This document shows, piece by piece, positions 57,131 to 64,000 of a stretch of DNA of 64,000 nucleotides. Position 1 is the first letter of the stretch; every line of letters starts with the position of its first letter. Under the pieces are notes generated by a model that saw only the letters and a list, made by a program, of their open reading frames with translations, was not told the DNA's origin and made no database searches. This stretch comes from Streptomyces acidiscabies (GTDB taxonomy: Bacteria; Actinomycetota; Actinomycetes; Streptomycetales; Streptomycetaceae): NCBI RefSeq assembly GCF_020010905.1, contig NZ_JAGJBY010000001.1:5724001-5788000 (forward strand), written 5' to 3'. Both the position numbers and the translations under genes were made by a program.

Positions 57131-59329
57131 ATGTCGAACTCGTTCAACAGGCGCCGCTTCCTGGCCGGTTCCACGTGTGTGGCCGCCGCCGCGGTCGCGG
57201 GCGGAGTGTTCGGTCCCGGCGTCGCGCAGGCCGCGCCGGACACGTACACCCCCGACTGGGACTCGGTCGACCGGCACCCGGCGGCCCCGGAGTGGTTCCG
57301 GGACGCGAAGTTCGGGATCTACTTCCACTGGGGCGCGTTCAGCGTCCCCGCGTACGACAACGAGTGGTACCCGCGCAACATGTACGAGACCGGCAGCCGC
57401 GCCAACCTCCACCACGTCGCCACCTACGGCGAACCCGCGGCCTGGCCCTACCACCACTTCGTCACCGGCGACGACGACGCGGCGGGCCGCCCCGTGCAGT
57501 TCGCGCCGAAACTCACGTCGGCGGGCGGAAAGTTCGACCCCCAGGCGTGGGCGCGGCTCTTCGCCGACGCGGGCGCCCGGTTCGCCGGGCCGGTCGCCGA
57601 GCACCACGACGGGTTCTCCATGTGGGACAGCCAGGTCAACGAGTGGAACTCGGTGGACCGGGGGCCCGGCCTCGACCTCCTGCGGATCTTCTCGGACGCC
57701 GTACGCGCCGAGGGCCTCAAGCTGCTCGTGGCGATGCACCACGCCTACAACTTCACCGGCTACTACGAGAACGTCCCCCCGCAGAGCGACGCGAGCCTCC
57801 GCAAGTTCTACGGCCAGCTGGGACCGGCCGCCGAGAACCAGCTCTGGTACGACAAGCTCAAGGAGGTCATCGACCGGGCCCGCCCGGACATCCTCTGGCA
57901 GGACTTCAATCTGACGGCTGTCGACGAGACCCAGCGCCTCAACTTCCTTGCCTACTACTACAACCAGGCCGAGAGCCGGGGCCAGGAGGTCGTCGCCACC
58001 TACAAGGACGGCATGAACGGCAAGGGCGAGGTCTTCGACTACGAACGCGGCGGCCCCGCCGACCTCACCGCCCCCTACTGGCTCACCGACGACAGCATCT
58101 CCAGCAGCAGCTGGTGCTACACCGAAGGCATCGGCTACTACACCGTCCAGGAGATGCTCCACTCCTTCCTCGACCGCGTCAGCAAGAACGGCAACGTCCT
58201 GCTGAACATCGCCCCCATGTCCGACGGCACGATCCCGCAGGCCCAGCAGGACATCCTGCTCGGCATCGGCGACCACCTGCGCCGCTTCGGCGAGTCCGTG
58301 TACGCGACCCGGGCCTGGACCGCGTACGGCGAGGGCCCCACCAAGATGGGCGGCGGCTCCTTCACCCGGCCGCATGCCGGGACCCCCCAGGACATCCGCT
58401 TCACCCGCGACAAGGCGGGCCGCGTCCTGTACGCGACCGTCCTCGGCTGGCCCGGCGACTCCCTCACCGTCACCACGCTCACCCCCGACCGCATCGACCT
58501 CTCGACGCTGGCCTCCACCCAGCTCCTCGGCACCGACGCCGGAACCTACCTCGACCTGCCCGCCCCGACGCAGGGCCCTGCGGGACTGCGCGTCACCCTG
58601 CCCGCGACCGCCCCCTACAGCGCGGGCGCCTACGTCCTCAAGCTCACCTTCTCCGGCCCGATCCCCAGCCTGCGCCCCCTCTCCGGCGCCGTCGCCCACC
58701 AGGACCGGGCCGCCGCCGTCCTGGCCGTCGGCGACTACACGGCGCAGGCCCTGACCACGGCCGGGCTGAGCCCCCGTGACCTCACCTCCGTACGCCTGGC
58801 CCCCGGCTTCCAGGTGACCGGCTACTCGGGGGACGACTTCACGGGAACCTCCCGGACCGTCACCACCGACACCTCCGGCCTCCAAGCCGGCTCCCTGAAG
58901 GTGCAGTTCGTCCCGTCGGCTTACCTCAGGATCACCAACGTCACCAGCGGGCTCGCCCTCGATAGCGGCGGGAACGTCGCCTCGGGGTCCGGCCTCAAGC
59001 AGTGGACGTGGGACGGCAGTCCGAACCTCCAGTGGCAGGCCGTCGAGACCGGAGACGGCTGGTACAAGCTGGTCAACCGGACCAACGGCATGGTCGTCGA
59101 CGGCGGGGGCGCCACCGCCGACGGCTCGGCCGCCCGGCAGTCCGCCTGGAACGGCTCCGCCGCCCAGCAGTGGAAGATCGTCCACCGGGGCGACGGCCGC
59201 CACTCGATCGCCAACCGCGCCACCGGCCTCGTCCTCGACGGCGGCGGCACGGTCCCCTCCGGGTCGGCCACCAAGCAGTGGACGTACGGCACCAGCACCA
59301 ACCTGCTCTGGACGTTCACCGCGCTCTGA
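57131..59329 (+). CDS. Tat-exported GH29 alpha-L-fucosidase with ricin-type lectin domain
   Basis: A 732-residue secreted glycosidase. NRRRFLAGSTCVAAAAVAGG is a twin-arginine signal. The GH29 barrel (about 45-350) shows KFGIYFHWGAFSVPAYDNEWY, VAEHHDGFSMWDS and the probable nucleophile Asp in RPDILWQDFNL. A beta-sandwich follows, and from about 595 a ricin-B-like trefoil with three repeats (YLRITNVTSGLALDSGG, WYKLVNRTNGMVVDGGG, RHSIANRATGLVLDGGG). It removes alpha-linked fucose from glycans and binds sugars through the lectin. Confidence 0.9.
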   Translation: MSNSFNRRRFLAGSTCVAAAAVAGGVFGPGVAQAAPDTYTPDWDSVDRHPAAPEWFRDAKFGIYFHWGAFSVPAYDNEWYPRNMYETGSRANLHHVATYGEPAAWPYHHFVTGDDDAAGRPVQFAPKLTSAGGKFDPQAWARLFADAGARFAGPVAEHHDGFSMWDSQVNEWNSVDRGPGLDLLRIFSDAVRAEGLKLLVAMHHAYNFTGYYENVPPQSDASLRKFYGQLGPAAENQLWYDKLKEVIDRARPDILWQDFNLTAVDETQRLNFLAYYYNQAESRGQEVVATYKDGMNGKGEVFDYERGGPADLTAPYWLTDDSISSSSWCYTEGIGYYTVQEMLHSFLDRVSKNGNVLLNIAPMSDGTIPQAQQDILLGIGDHLRRFGESVYATRAWTAYGEGPTKMGGGSFTRPHAGTPQDIRFTRDKAGRVLYATVLGWPGDSLTVTTLTPDRIDLSTLASTQLLGTDAGTYLDLPAPTQGPAGLRVTLPATAPYSAGAYVLKLTFSGPIPSLRPLSGAVAHQDRAAAVLAVGDYTAQALTTAGLSPRDLTSVRLAPGFQVTGYSGDDFTGTSRTVTTDTSGLQAGSLKVQFVPSAYLRITNVTSGLALDSGGNVASGSGLKQWTWDGSPNLQWQAVETGDGWYKLVNRTNGMVVDGGGATADGSAARQSAWNGSAAQQWKIVHRGDGRHSIANRATGLVLDGGGTVPSGSATKQWTYGTSTNLLWTFTAL

Positions 59330-59437
59330 CCGCGTCCCCACCGGTCGGCGGGGGTGTTCCCCCTGGCCGGGGGGATGTCCGACGGCCCGCGACGCGCTGG
59401 GATGGGAGGGACGGACCAGAGCGCGAGGAGCAGACGG

Positions 59438-61210
59438 ATGAGCGGCGTCGGACCCGAGGCCATGGCGGAGAAACCGCCCGCACGGGAGACCATGAAGGCG
59501 CTGCGCGCGTACGTCCGCCCGCACCGGTGGGCCGTCGCACTCGGCCTGCTCCTCGCGCTGCTCGGCGCGGCGGGCGGGCTCGCGCAGCCGCTCGCCACCA
59601 AGGCGCTCCTCGACCGTCTTTCGGCGGGCGAGGGCGTCGCCGCGATCCTCCTCGCGCTGACCGCGCTGGTCCTGCTCGGCACGGCGGCCGAGGCGCTCGG
59701 CGCGTACGTCCTGGAACGGACGGCGGAGTCGGTCGTTCTCGCGGCACGCCGCTCCCTCGTCGGACGGCTGCTGCGGCTGCGGATCGCCGAGGTGGAACGC
59801 GTCCCGCCGGGCGACCTCATGTCCCGGGTCACCTCCGACACGACGCTGCTGCGGGCCGTCACCACCCACGCGGTCGTCTCGGCGGCCACCGGCTCCGTCG
59901 CGTTCGTCGCCGCGCTCGCCCTGATGGCGGCCCTGGACGCCGTCCTGCTGGGCGTCACCCTCGGCGTGCTCGCGGTGATCGGCGGCGCCGTCGCCCTGGT
60001 CATGCCGAAGATCGCGCGGGCCACCGAACGCGCCCAGGAGTCGGTGGCGGAGATCTCCACCGTGCTGGAGCGGGCCTTCGGCGCGTACCGCACCATCAAG
60101 GCGTCCGGCGCCGAGGAGCGCGAGACCGCCCGCGCGGAGGCGGCCGTACGGCGGGCCTGGCGGCACGGCGTACGGACCGCGAAGTGGTCGTCCGCAGCGG
60201 ACGCCTCGGTCGGGCTCGCCGTACAGCTGTCGTTCCTCGCGGTGCTCGGCGTCGGCGGGATGCGGGTCGCGTCCGGGGCGATCCCCGTGTCGACGCTGAT
60301 GGCGTTCCTGCTCTACCTCTTCTACCTGATCGACCCGGTGTCCCGGCTGGTCGACGCCGTCACCGACTACCAGGAGGGGGCCGCCGCGATCTCCCGGATC
60401 ACCCAGGCCGAACGCCTCGCCGTCGAACCCCGGGTCTCCCCGGCGAAAGCCCCGCCCGCCGCGACGTCGGCCGCGCCGGTCCGCTTCGAGGACGTCTCCT
60501 TCCGGTACGGGCCCGGCCTGCCGCCGGTCCACGACCGGGTCAGCTTCGACGTCCCCGCCACCGGGCTCACCGCCTTCGTCGGGCCCTCCGGCGCCGGCAA
60601 GTCGACGGTGTTCGCGCTGCTGGAACGGTTCTACGAGGCGGACTGTGGCCGCGTCCTCGTCGACGGCACCGACGTACGGGACTGGTCCCTGCCCCACCTG
60701 CGCGCGAGCCTCGGGTACGTCGAGCAGGACGCGCCCGTCGTCGCGGGCACCCTGCGGGAGAACCTCCTGTTCGCCGCGCCCGACGCGACGGACGACGACC
60801 TGCGGGACGTCCTCGCCCACACGCGGCTCACCGGCCTCGTCGACCGGCTGCCGGACGGCCTCGACACACCGGTGGGGCACCGGGGTTCGACCCTCTCCGG
60901 CGGCGAGCGCCAACGCGTCGCCATCGCCCGGGCGTTGCTGCGCCGGCCCCGGCTGCTCCTCATGGACGAGGCGACCTCCCAGCTCGACGCCGTCAACGAA
61001 CTCGCCCTGCGCGACCTTGTGGAGGAGACGGCGCGCGAGACGACGGTCCTGGTGGTGGCCCATCGGCTGTCGACGGTGATCCGCGCGGACCGGATCGTGG
61101 TGATGGAGGCGGGGCGGGTGCGGGCGGTGGGGACGCATGAGGAGCTGCTCGCCGGGGACCGGTTGTACGCACGGTTGGCGGCTACGCAGCTTCTGGCACC
61201 GACGAGTTGA
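59438..61210 (+). CDS. ABC multidrug/lipid exporter (half-transporter)
   Basis: A 590-residue exporter: six transmembrane helices in residues about 30-320, then an ATPase domain with VGPSGAGKSTVFALLERFYE (Walker A), STLSGGERQRVAIARALL (signature) and LLLMDEATSQLDA (Walker B). Gene order gives no substrate. ATG 59438 follows GAGGAGCAG. The 108-bp gap after the fucosidase gene suggests its own transcription. Confidence 0.85.
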   Translation: MSGVGPEAMAEKPPARETMKALRAYVRPHRWAVALGLLLALLGAAGGLAQPLATKALLDRLSAGEGVAAILLALTALVLLGTAAEALGAYVLERTAESVVLAARRSLVGRLLRLRIAEVERVPPGDLMSRVTSDTTLLRAVTTHAVVSAATGSVAFVAALALMAALDAVLLGVTLGVLAVIGGAVALVMPKIARATERAQESVAEISTVLERAFGAYRTIKASGAEERETARAEAAVRRAWRHGVRTAKWSSAADASVGLAVQLSFLAVLGVGGMRVASGAIPVSTLMAFLLYLFYLIDPVSRLVDAVTDYQEGAAAISRITQAERLAVEPRVSPAKAPPAATSAAPVRFEDVSFRYGPGLPPVHDRVSFDVPATGLTAFVGPSGAGKSTVFALLERFYEADCGRVLVDGTDVRDWSLPHLRASLGYVEQDAPVVAGTLRENLLFAAPDATDDDLRDVLAHTRLTGLVDRLPDGLDTPVGHRGSTLSGGERQRVAIARALLRRPRLLLMDEATSQLDAVNELALRDLVEETARETTVLVVAHRLSTVIRADRIVVMEAGRVRAVGTHEELLAGDRLYARLAATQLLAPTS

Positions 61211-61320
61211 CGGGGGGCGGTGGGTGGGGCTCGCCTTGGCCGGTGGCCCCACGCGGCTTGGAGGGCTCTGCTCAGCGGACTGGCGGAGTTCTCGCGTGAC
61301 CCCGGTGGTGCTTACGGCGG

Positions 61321-61353
61321 CTGGCGGGCCCTGCGGAGTGCGGGGCCCGCCAG
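61321..61353. terminator. Hairpin between convergent genes
   Basis: CTGGCGGGCCC (61321-61331) and GGGCCCGCCAG (61343-61353) form a perfect 11-bp stem with an 11-nt loop between the ABC exporter stop (61210) and the convergent stop at 61369. Confidence 0.75.
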
Positions 61354-61368
61354 ATTGTCAGCCGGTGA

Positions 61369-62307
61369 TCACTTGATGCAGACCAGCCCGAGCAGGCAGA
61401 GCCCGGCGGGGTCGGTGGCGTCCGACGCGGTCCCCGAGCCGGACGTTCCCGAGCCGGAGGTCCCGGAGCCCGAAGCCCCCGAGCCCGAGGCGCCTGACCC
61501 CGAGGTGTCGCCCCCGGATGTGCTGCCCCCGGATGTGCTGCCCCCGGACGTGCTGCCCCCGGACGGCGACGGCGCGGGCGTCGGTTCCGTCGCCGTGCCC
61601 GAGGTGCCCGGCGTCGTGGCGGTGCCCTGCGACCCGGTGGAAGGCGTCGGCGAGGAGGGAGCGGCCTGCCGCTGGTTCGCCTGGGCGCCCTGCGGCTGCG
61701 CGGCGGACTGCTCGCGCGGTGTGTTCGGCGTCTGCACGGTCGGCGCGGAGTGCCCCGAGGCCCCCGTCGTACCGCTTGCCGCCGAGGAGCGGCCCGGCGT
61801 CGTGCCCGGCGTGGCCCGCTGCGCGTCGGACGCCGTCGTACCCGGCGTGTACTGGGTGATCTCCTCCTCGGCGACCCCCATCGTCTCCCGGTCCGGCGCG
61901 GACGCGGCCTGCGTGCGGGCCGGGGTCTGCCGGTTCATCGAGGCGACCGTGAGACCCCCGCCGACCAGGGCGACCGCCGTGGCGACCAGGGCCCGCCGCT
62001 GGGTCTTCTTCCACCGCTCCCGCTGACGGCGGCGCGCGGCACGCCCGTCGGGGGTGGCAGCGGCGGCGTCGTACGGGGTGTCGGCGTCGTACGCGGTCTC
62101 GGCGGGATCGACTTCGTACGAGGCGTCGTGCAAGGTGTCGTGCGGTGTCTCGGCGGGGAAGGCGTGCTGGACCTGTACCGCCGTGCTCGACGCGATCGGT
62201 GCGGGTGCTCCGCCGGGGAGCGGGGCGATGTCCGGGGCGTACGCACCGCACCCGGGGCACACCAGGGCACCGTTGAGATGACGACGGCACGTGGAGCAGT
62301 AGTCCAT
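61369..62307 (-). CDS. SCO2400-like zinc-ribbon membrane protein with low-complexity tail
   Basis: A 312-residue protein in three parts: an N-terminal zinc ribbon (CSTCRRHLNGALVCPGCGAY, four Cys), an acidic linker and one transmembrane helix near 110-130 (RALVATAVALVGGGLTVASM), then a long Ser/Thr/Gly/Pro tail with GGSTS and SGSGA/T repeats ending in two Cys (GLCLLGLVCIK). The tail should be outside the cell. Function unknown; I assign the family from memory of Streptomyces proteins. Confidence 0.7.
   Translation of the reverse strand: MDYCSTCRRHLNGALVCPGCGAYAPDIAPLPGGAPAPIASSTAVQVQHAFPAETPHDTLHDASYEVDPAETAYDADTPYDAAAATPDGRAARRRQRERWKKTQRRALVATAVALVGGGLTVASMNRQTPARTQAASAPDRETMGVAEEEITQYTPGTTASDAQRATPGTTPGRSSAASGTTGASGHSAPTVQTPNTPREQSAAQPQGAQANQRQAAPSSPTPSTGSQGTATTPGTSGTATEPTPAPSPSGGSTSGGSTSGGSTSGGDTSGSGASGSGASGSGTSGSGTSGSGTASDATDPAGLCLLGLVCIK
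61511..61564. repeat. 15-bp tandem repeat inside the low-complexity tail
   Basis: The unit CCCCCGGATGTGCTG is repeated three times (third copy GGAC instead of GGAT) plus a 9-bp partial. It encodes the GGSTS repeats of the minus-strand protein. Copy number may vary between strains. Confidence 0.8.
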
Positions 62308-62496
62308 CCGTGGCCTTCCTGACTCGACTGTGCCATCGGCTCGTTGCGCCGTGGCCTGGTTCCGTTCGCACGGGGGGCCGAACGGCGAGAACGCTAGCGA
62401 GCCTTTCGACAGGCCGTGCGCAGCCTGTGTGAAGCACTTGCGGAGATGCCGTTGGCATTGTCGGGATGCAGGCATAGGAAGGCACTTACCGGATTC

Positions 62497-62712
62497 TCAC
62501 ACCGGGCGATACCCGTACTCCCTTGCGCAGTACGGGAGTTGAACCGCCGACAGCCCTGCGGGCGCGGGTTCGGGCTCCGGTGTCGGCTCGGGATGCGGGA
62601 GCGGATCGGGTCCCGGCATCGGGGGCTGCGGCGGGGGAGAGGGGACGGGCCGGGGCGGCAGCGGGGCCGGGCGGGTCGGGTCGGGGTGGCCGGGCAGGCG
62701 GGGAATGGTCAT
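62497..62712 (-). CDS. Small proline-rich protein (71 aa)
   Basis: The frame starts MTIPRLPGHPDPTRPAPLPP and is about 40% proline, with a PEPTPEPEPAPA stretch and a final REYGYRPV. A GGAG lies about 11 nt before the ATG. Third positions are mostly G/C. No known domain. Similar Pro-rich short proteins are annotated in Streptomyces, but composition alone can mislead, so this is tentative. Confidence 0.45.
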   Translation of the reverse strand: MTIPRLPGHPDPTRPAPLPPRPVPSPPPQPPMPGPDPLPHPEPTPEPEPAPAGLSAVQLPYCAREYGYRPV

Positions 62713-62828
62713 GGTTCTTGGCTCCGGAGGGTGCGTGTACCCGTGCCGGGTTTCCCGTCGTACGTCGCTCAAACCCGGCGGCGGCCACAGGCAGGGGAGA
62801 CACCGCGCTCGCCGCGAGCGAACTCCGC

Positions 62829-63563
62829 TCAGTCGTCGCCGAGGTCCAGCGTGCCGTCGATGACGCCCAGTGCGACCTCGGCGGAAGTCCGGCCCTCGGC
62901 GAAGGCGCGCGCCCGTAGCCGCAGGAGCGCCTCCTCGGCGTCGACGCCCAGCCGGAACATGATCATCCCGGTGGCCTGGTGCACTTCCTCGCGGTCCGTC
63001 TCGGCTCCCGCCAGCCACGTCACGTCTCCTTCGGGGTCCGCGTACGTGTGGTCCAGGGCGATGACGGCGAGCGCGACGGCGTCGGCGACCAGCAGGGCCG
63101 TCCGCACCTGCGCGTCGCTCAGCGAACCCGACGTCTCTCGGTAGAGGTCGAGGGTGCCGAGCGCGCCCGCCCCGACCGCCAGCGGCAGCGAGAACGCGGC
63201 CTTCGCGCCCGCCTTCGCGGCCAGCACGGAGAACAGCGGCCAGCGCCGGTCGGCCGGGGGACGCGTCAGGTCGGTCGCGAACACCGGCGCCCGCAGCCGC
63301 ACCGCCTCCATGCCGGGCCCCTCCCCGAGCGTGTACTGGATCTCCGCGAGCCGCGCCGCGACCGCGTCGCTCGCGCACAGCACGACCCCGAGGTCCGCGC
63401 CGTCGCCGAGCACCGACACCGACAGCCCCGAGGCCACCGGGAGCAGCGCGAGACACGCCCGCCCCAACGCCTCCGGCACCTCCGAGGCGGCCAACCCCCG
63501 CACCCCCGCGACGAGTTCGTACGTGACACGGGCACGCTCGGCGTTCCAGTCGTCCTCGGCCAT
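62829..63563 (-). CDS. GAF and ANTAR domain regulator
   Basis: A 244-residue protein with a GAF sensor (about 20-160; GLSVSVLGDGADLGVVLCAS and EGPGMEAVRLRAPVFATDL) and a C-terminal ANTAR domain (VHQATGMIMFRLGVDAEEAL near 190-210). ANTAR domains bind paired RNA hairpins and prevent termination, so this is probably a post-transcriptional antiterminator answering a small signal. ATG 63563 or GTG 63572 could be the start. Confidence 0.85.
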   Translation of the reverse strand: MAEDDWNAERARVTYELVAGVRGLAASEVPEALGRACLALLPVASGLSVSVLGDGADLGVVLCASDAVAARLAEIQYTLGEGPGMEAVRLRAPVFATDLTRPPADRRWPLFSVLAAKAGAKAAFSLPLAVGAGALGTLDLYRETSGSLSDAQVRTALLVADAVALAVIALDHTYADPEGDVTWLAGAETDREEVHQATGMIMFRLGVDAEEALLRLRARAFAEGRTSAEVALGVIDGTLDLGDD

Positions 63564-63730
63564 CCTCACCACCTACCGGTCCACGCGATCTCGGCACCGG
63601 CACCCCGGGTGTCCCTTCGGAGGCGAGGAAAACCGCAGCCGTACGGCTCTCTGGCCGAGAAGTCCCCCTTGGCGCACCCCTGCACCCCTTCCACACTGAC
63701 CGGCAGTGCGGCGGAACGGGGGGGGGCGGG

Positions 63731-64000
63731 ATGGCCAGGCGAAGAGGGCGTCGGCAGAAGGTACGGCAGCGTCGGCGGGCAGCGCTCTGGGCAGCCGCCG
63801 CCGTCGCGTTCCTGGCGTGGCGCTGGCCCTGGCTGCTGCTGGCGCTCGTGGGGGCCTCGGCGGCCGGCGGCGCCGGATGGTTCCTGTGGGGCGCGCACCG
63901 GCGCGCCCGCCTCGGCGACCTCGCGTGGCGGCGCCACGAGCACAAGGTCGCCCTGGAGCGGTCCATGGCCGCCGTCGACGCCCTGACCTGGCAGGACTTC
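63731..64000 (+). CDS. Membrane-anchored Mrr-like restriction endonuclease, N-terminal part
   Basis: The first 90 residues are in view and the gene runs off the right edge. A very basic head (RRRGRRQKVRQRRRAALWAA) precedes two hydrophobic segments, then AVDALTWQDF, which in Streptomyces homologues begins the Mrr-type nuclease domain (usually followed by a PD-(D/E)xK core). ATG 63731 follows a G-rich site. The nuclease domain itself is outside the window, so the call rests on that motif. Confidence 0.6.
   Translation, partial: MARRRGRRQKVRQRRRAALWAAAAVAFLAWRWPWLLLALVGASAAGGAGWFLWGAHRRARLGDLAWRRHEHKVALERSMAAVDALTWQDF

Noticed and set aside
56915..61252. A 1,445-codon open frame on the minus strand
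   Set aside because: It runs antisense through the fucosidase and ABC exporter genes, whose motifs and starts are clear. Its composition (Gly/Val/Asp/Arg-rich, no motifs) is the usual mirror of high-GC coding DNA.
62512..62536. Hairpin CCCGTAC...GTACGGG near the end of the proline-rich frame
   Set aside because: It overlaps the small protein's last codons and has no clear function; a 7-bp stem of this sort is expected by chance in GC-rich DNA.
1..64000. tRNA genes, rRNA, CRISPR arrays, transposases, attachment sites
   Set aside because: I looked for T-loop GTTCGA signatures, regular spaced repeats and DDE or recombinase motifs and saw none that stood up.

Overview
The window looks like chromosomal DNA from a Streptomyces or a close relative. 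GC is very high, codon third positions are almost all G or C, GTG and TTG starts are common, genes often overlap by 4 bp (ATGA/GTGA), and the family content is typical (DUF6479, SCO2400-like, GAF-ANTAR, F420-type oxidoreductases, a CebR box, a large LuxR regulator with TTA codons). I saw no rRNA, tRNA, CRISPR array, transposase or attachment site.

Layout. 1-9664: MFS/MarR pair, an orphan OmpR-type regulator whose phospho-acceptor position is Glu, an aromatic-hydroxylase-type flavoenzyme, other redox enzymes, a TetR regulator and a GH27 glycosidase. 9771-19766: ABC-class ATPase coupled to a membrane protein, a TetR/hydroxyacid-dehydrogenase pair with two operator copies, VOC and kinase-like proteins, a secreted S1 protease and a lone PTS EIIC. 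19767-31486: the most unusual region, two divergent operons. Leftward: cobalamin-type radical SAM enzyme, MFS exporter and an unrecognised protein. Rightward: SAH-hydrolase-like protein, Gfo/Idh oxidoreductase, a paralogue of the radical SAM enzyme that has lost its iron-sulfur cysteine loop, and a second Gfo/Idh oxidoreductase; a TTA-containing LAL regulator follows. Between the operons lies a 58-bp-arm imperfect inverted repeat that encodes a short MKI...PTPY.P peptide on each strand. I infer an undescribed peptide (RiPP-like) or small-molecule pathway.

31568-45125: YciI, MFS, deaminase, TetR plus F420-reductase-like pair, GNAT, an MFS transporter fused to carboxypeptidase-regulatory-like repeats with its MarR regulator, a BCCT transporter, and a second possible peptide system: a 50-codon gene overlapping an APH-fold kinase gene, which overlaps an ABC exporter gene. 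45353-53598: MMPL transporter, small membrane protein, GH43, LLM oxidoreductase, MBL hydrolase, and a 2-keto-3-deoxygluconate-type catabolic operon (aldolase, kinase, FadR-type regulator). 53609-61210: secreted beta-lactamase-fold hydrolase, secreted GH12-CBM2 cellulase under a perfect CebR operator, FadR-type regulator, Tat-exported GH29 fucosidase with a lectin domain, and an ABC exporter. 61369-64000: zinc-ribbon membrane protein, small proline-rich protein, GAF-ANTAR regulator and the start of an Mrr-like membrane nuclease.

The accessory genes suggest plant-polysaccharide degradation (cellulose, fucosides, galactosides, arabinan or xylan oligosaccharides, keto-deoxy sugars) beside specialised metabolism. 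All functional assignments come from reading motifs; no database search was run.
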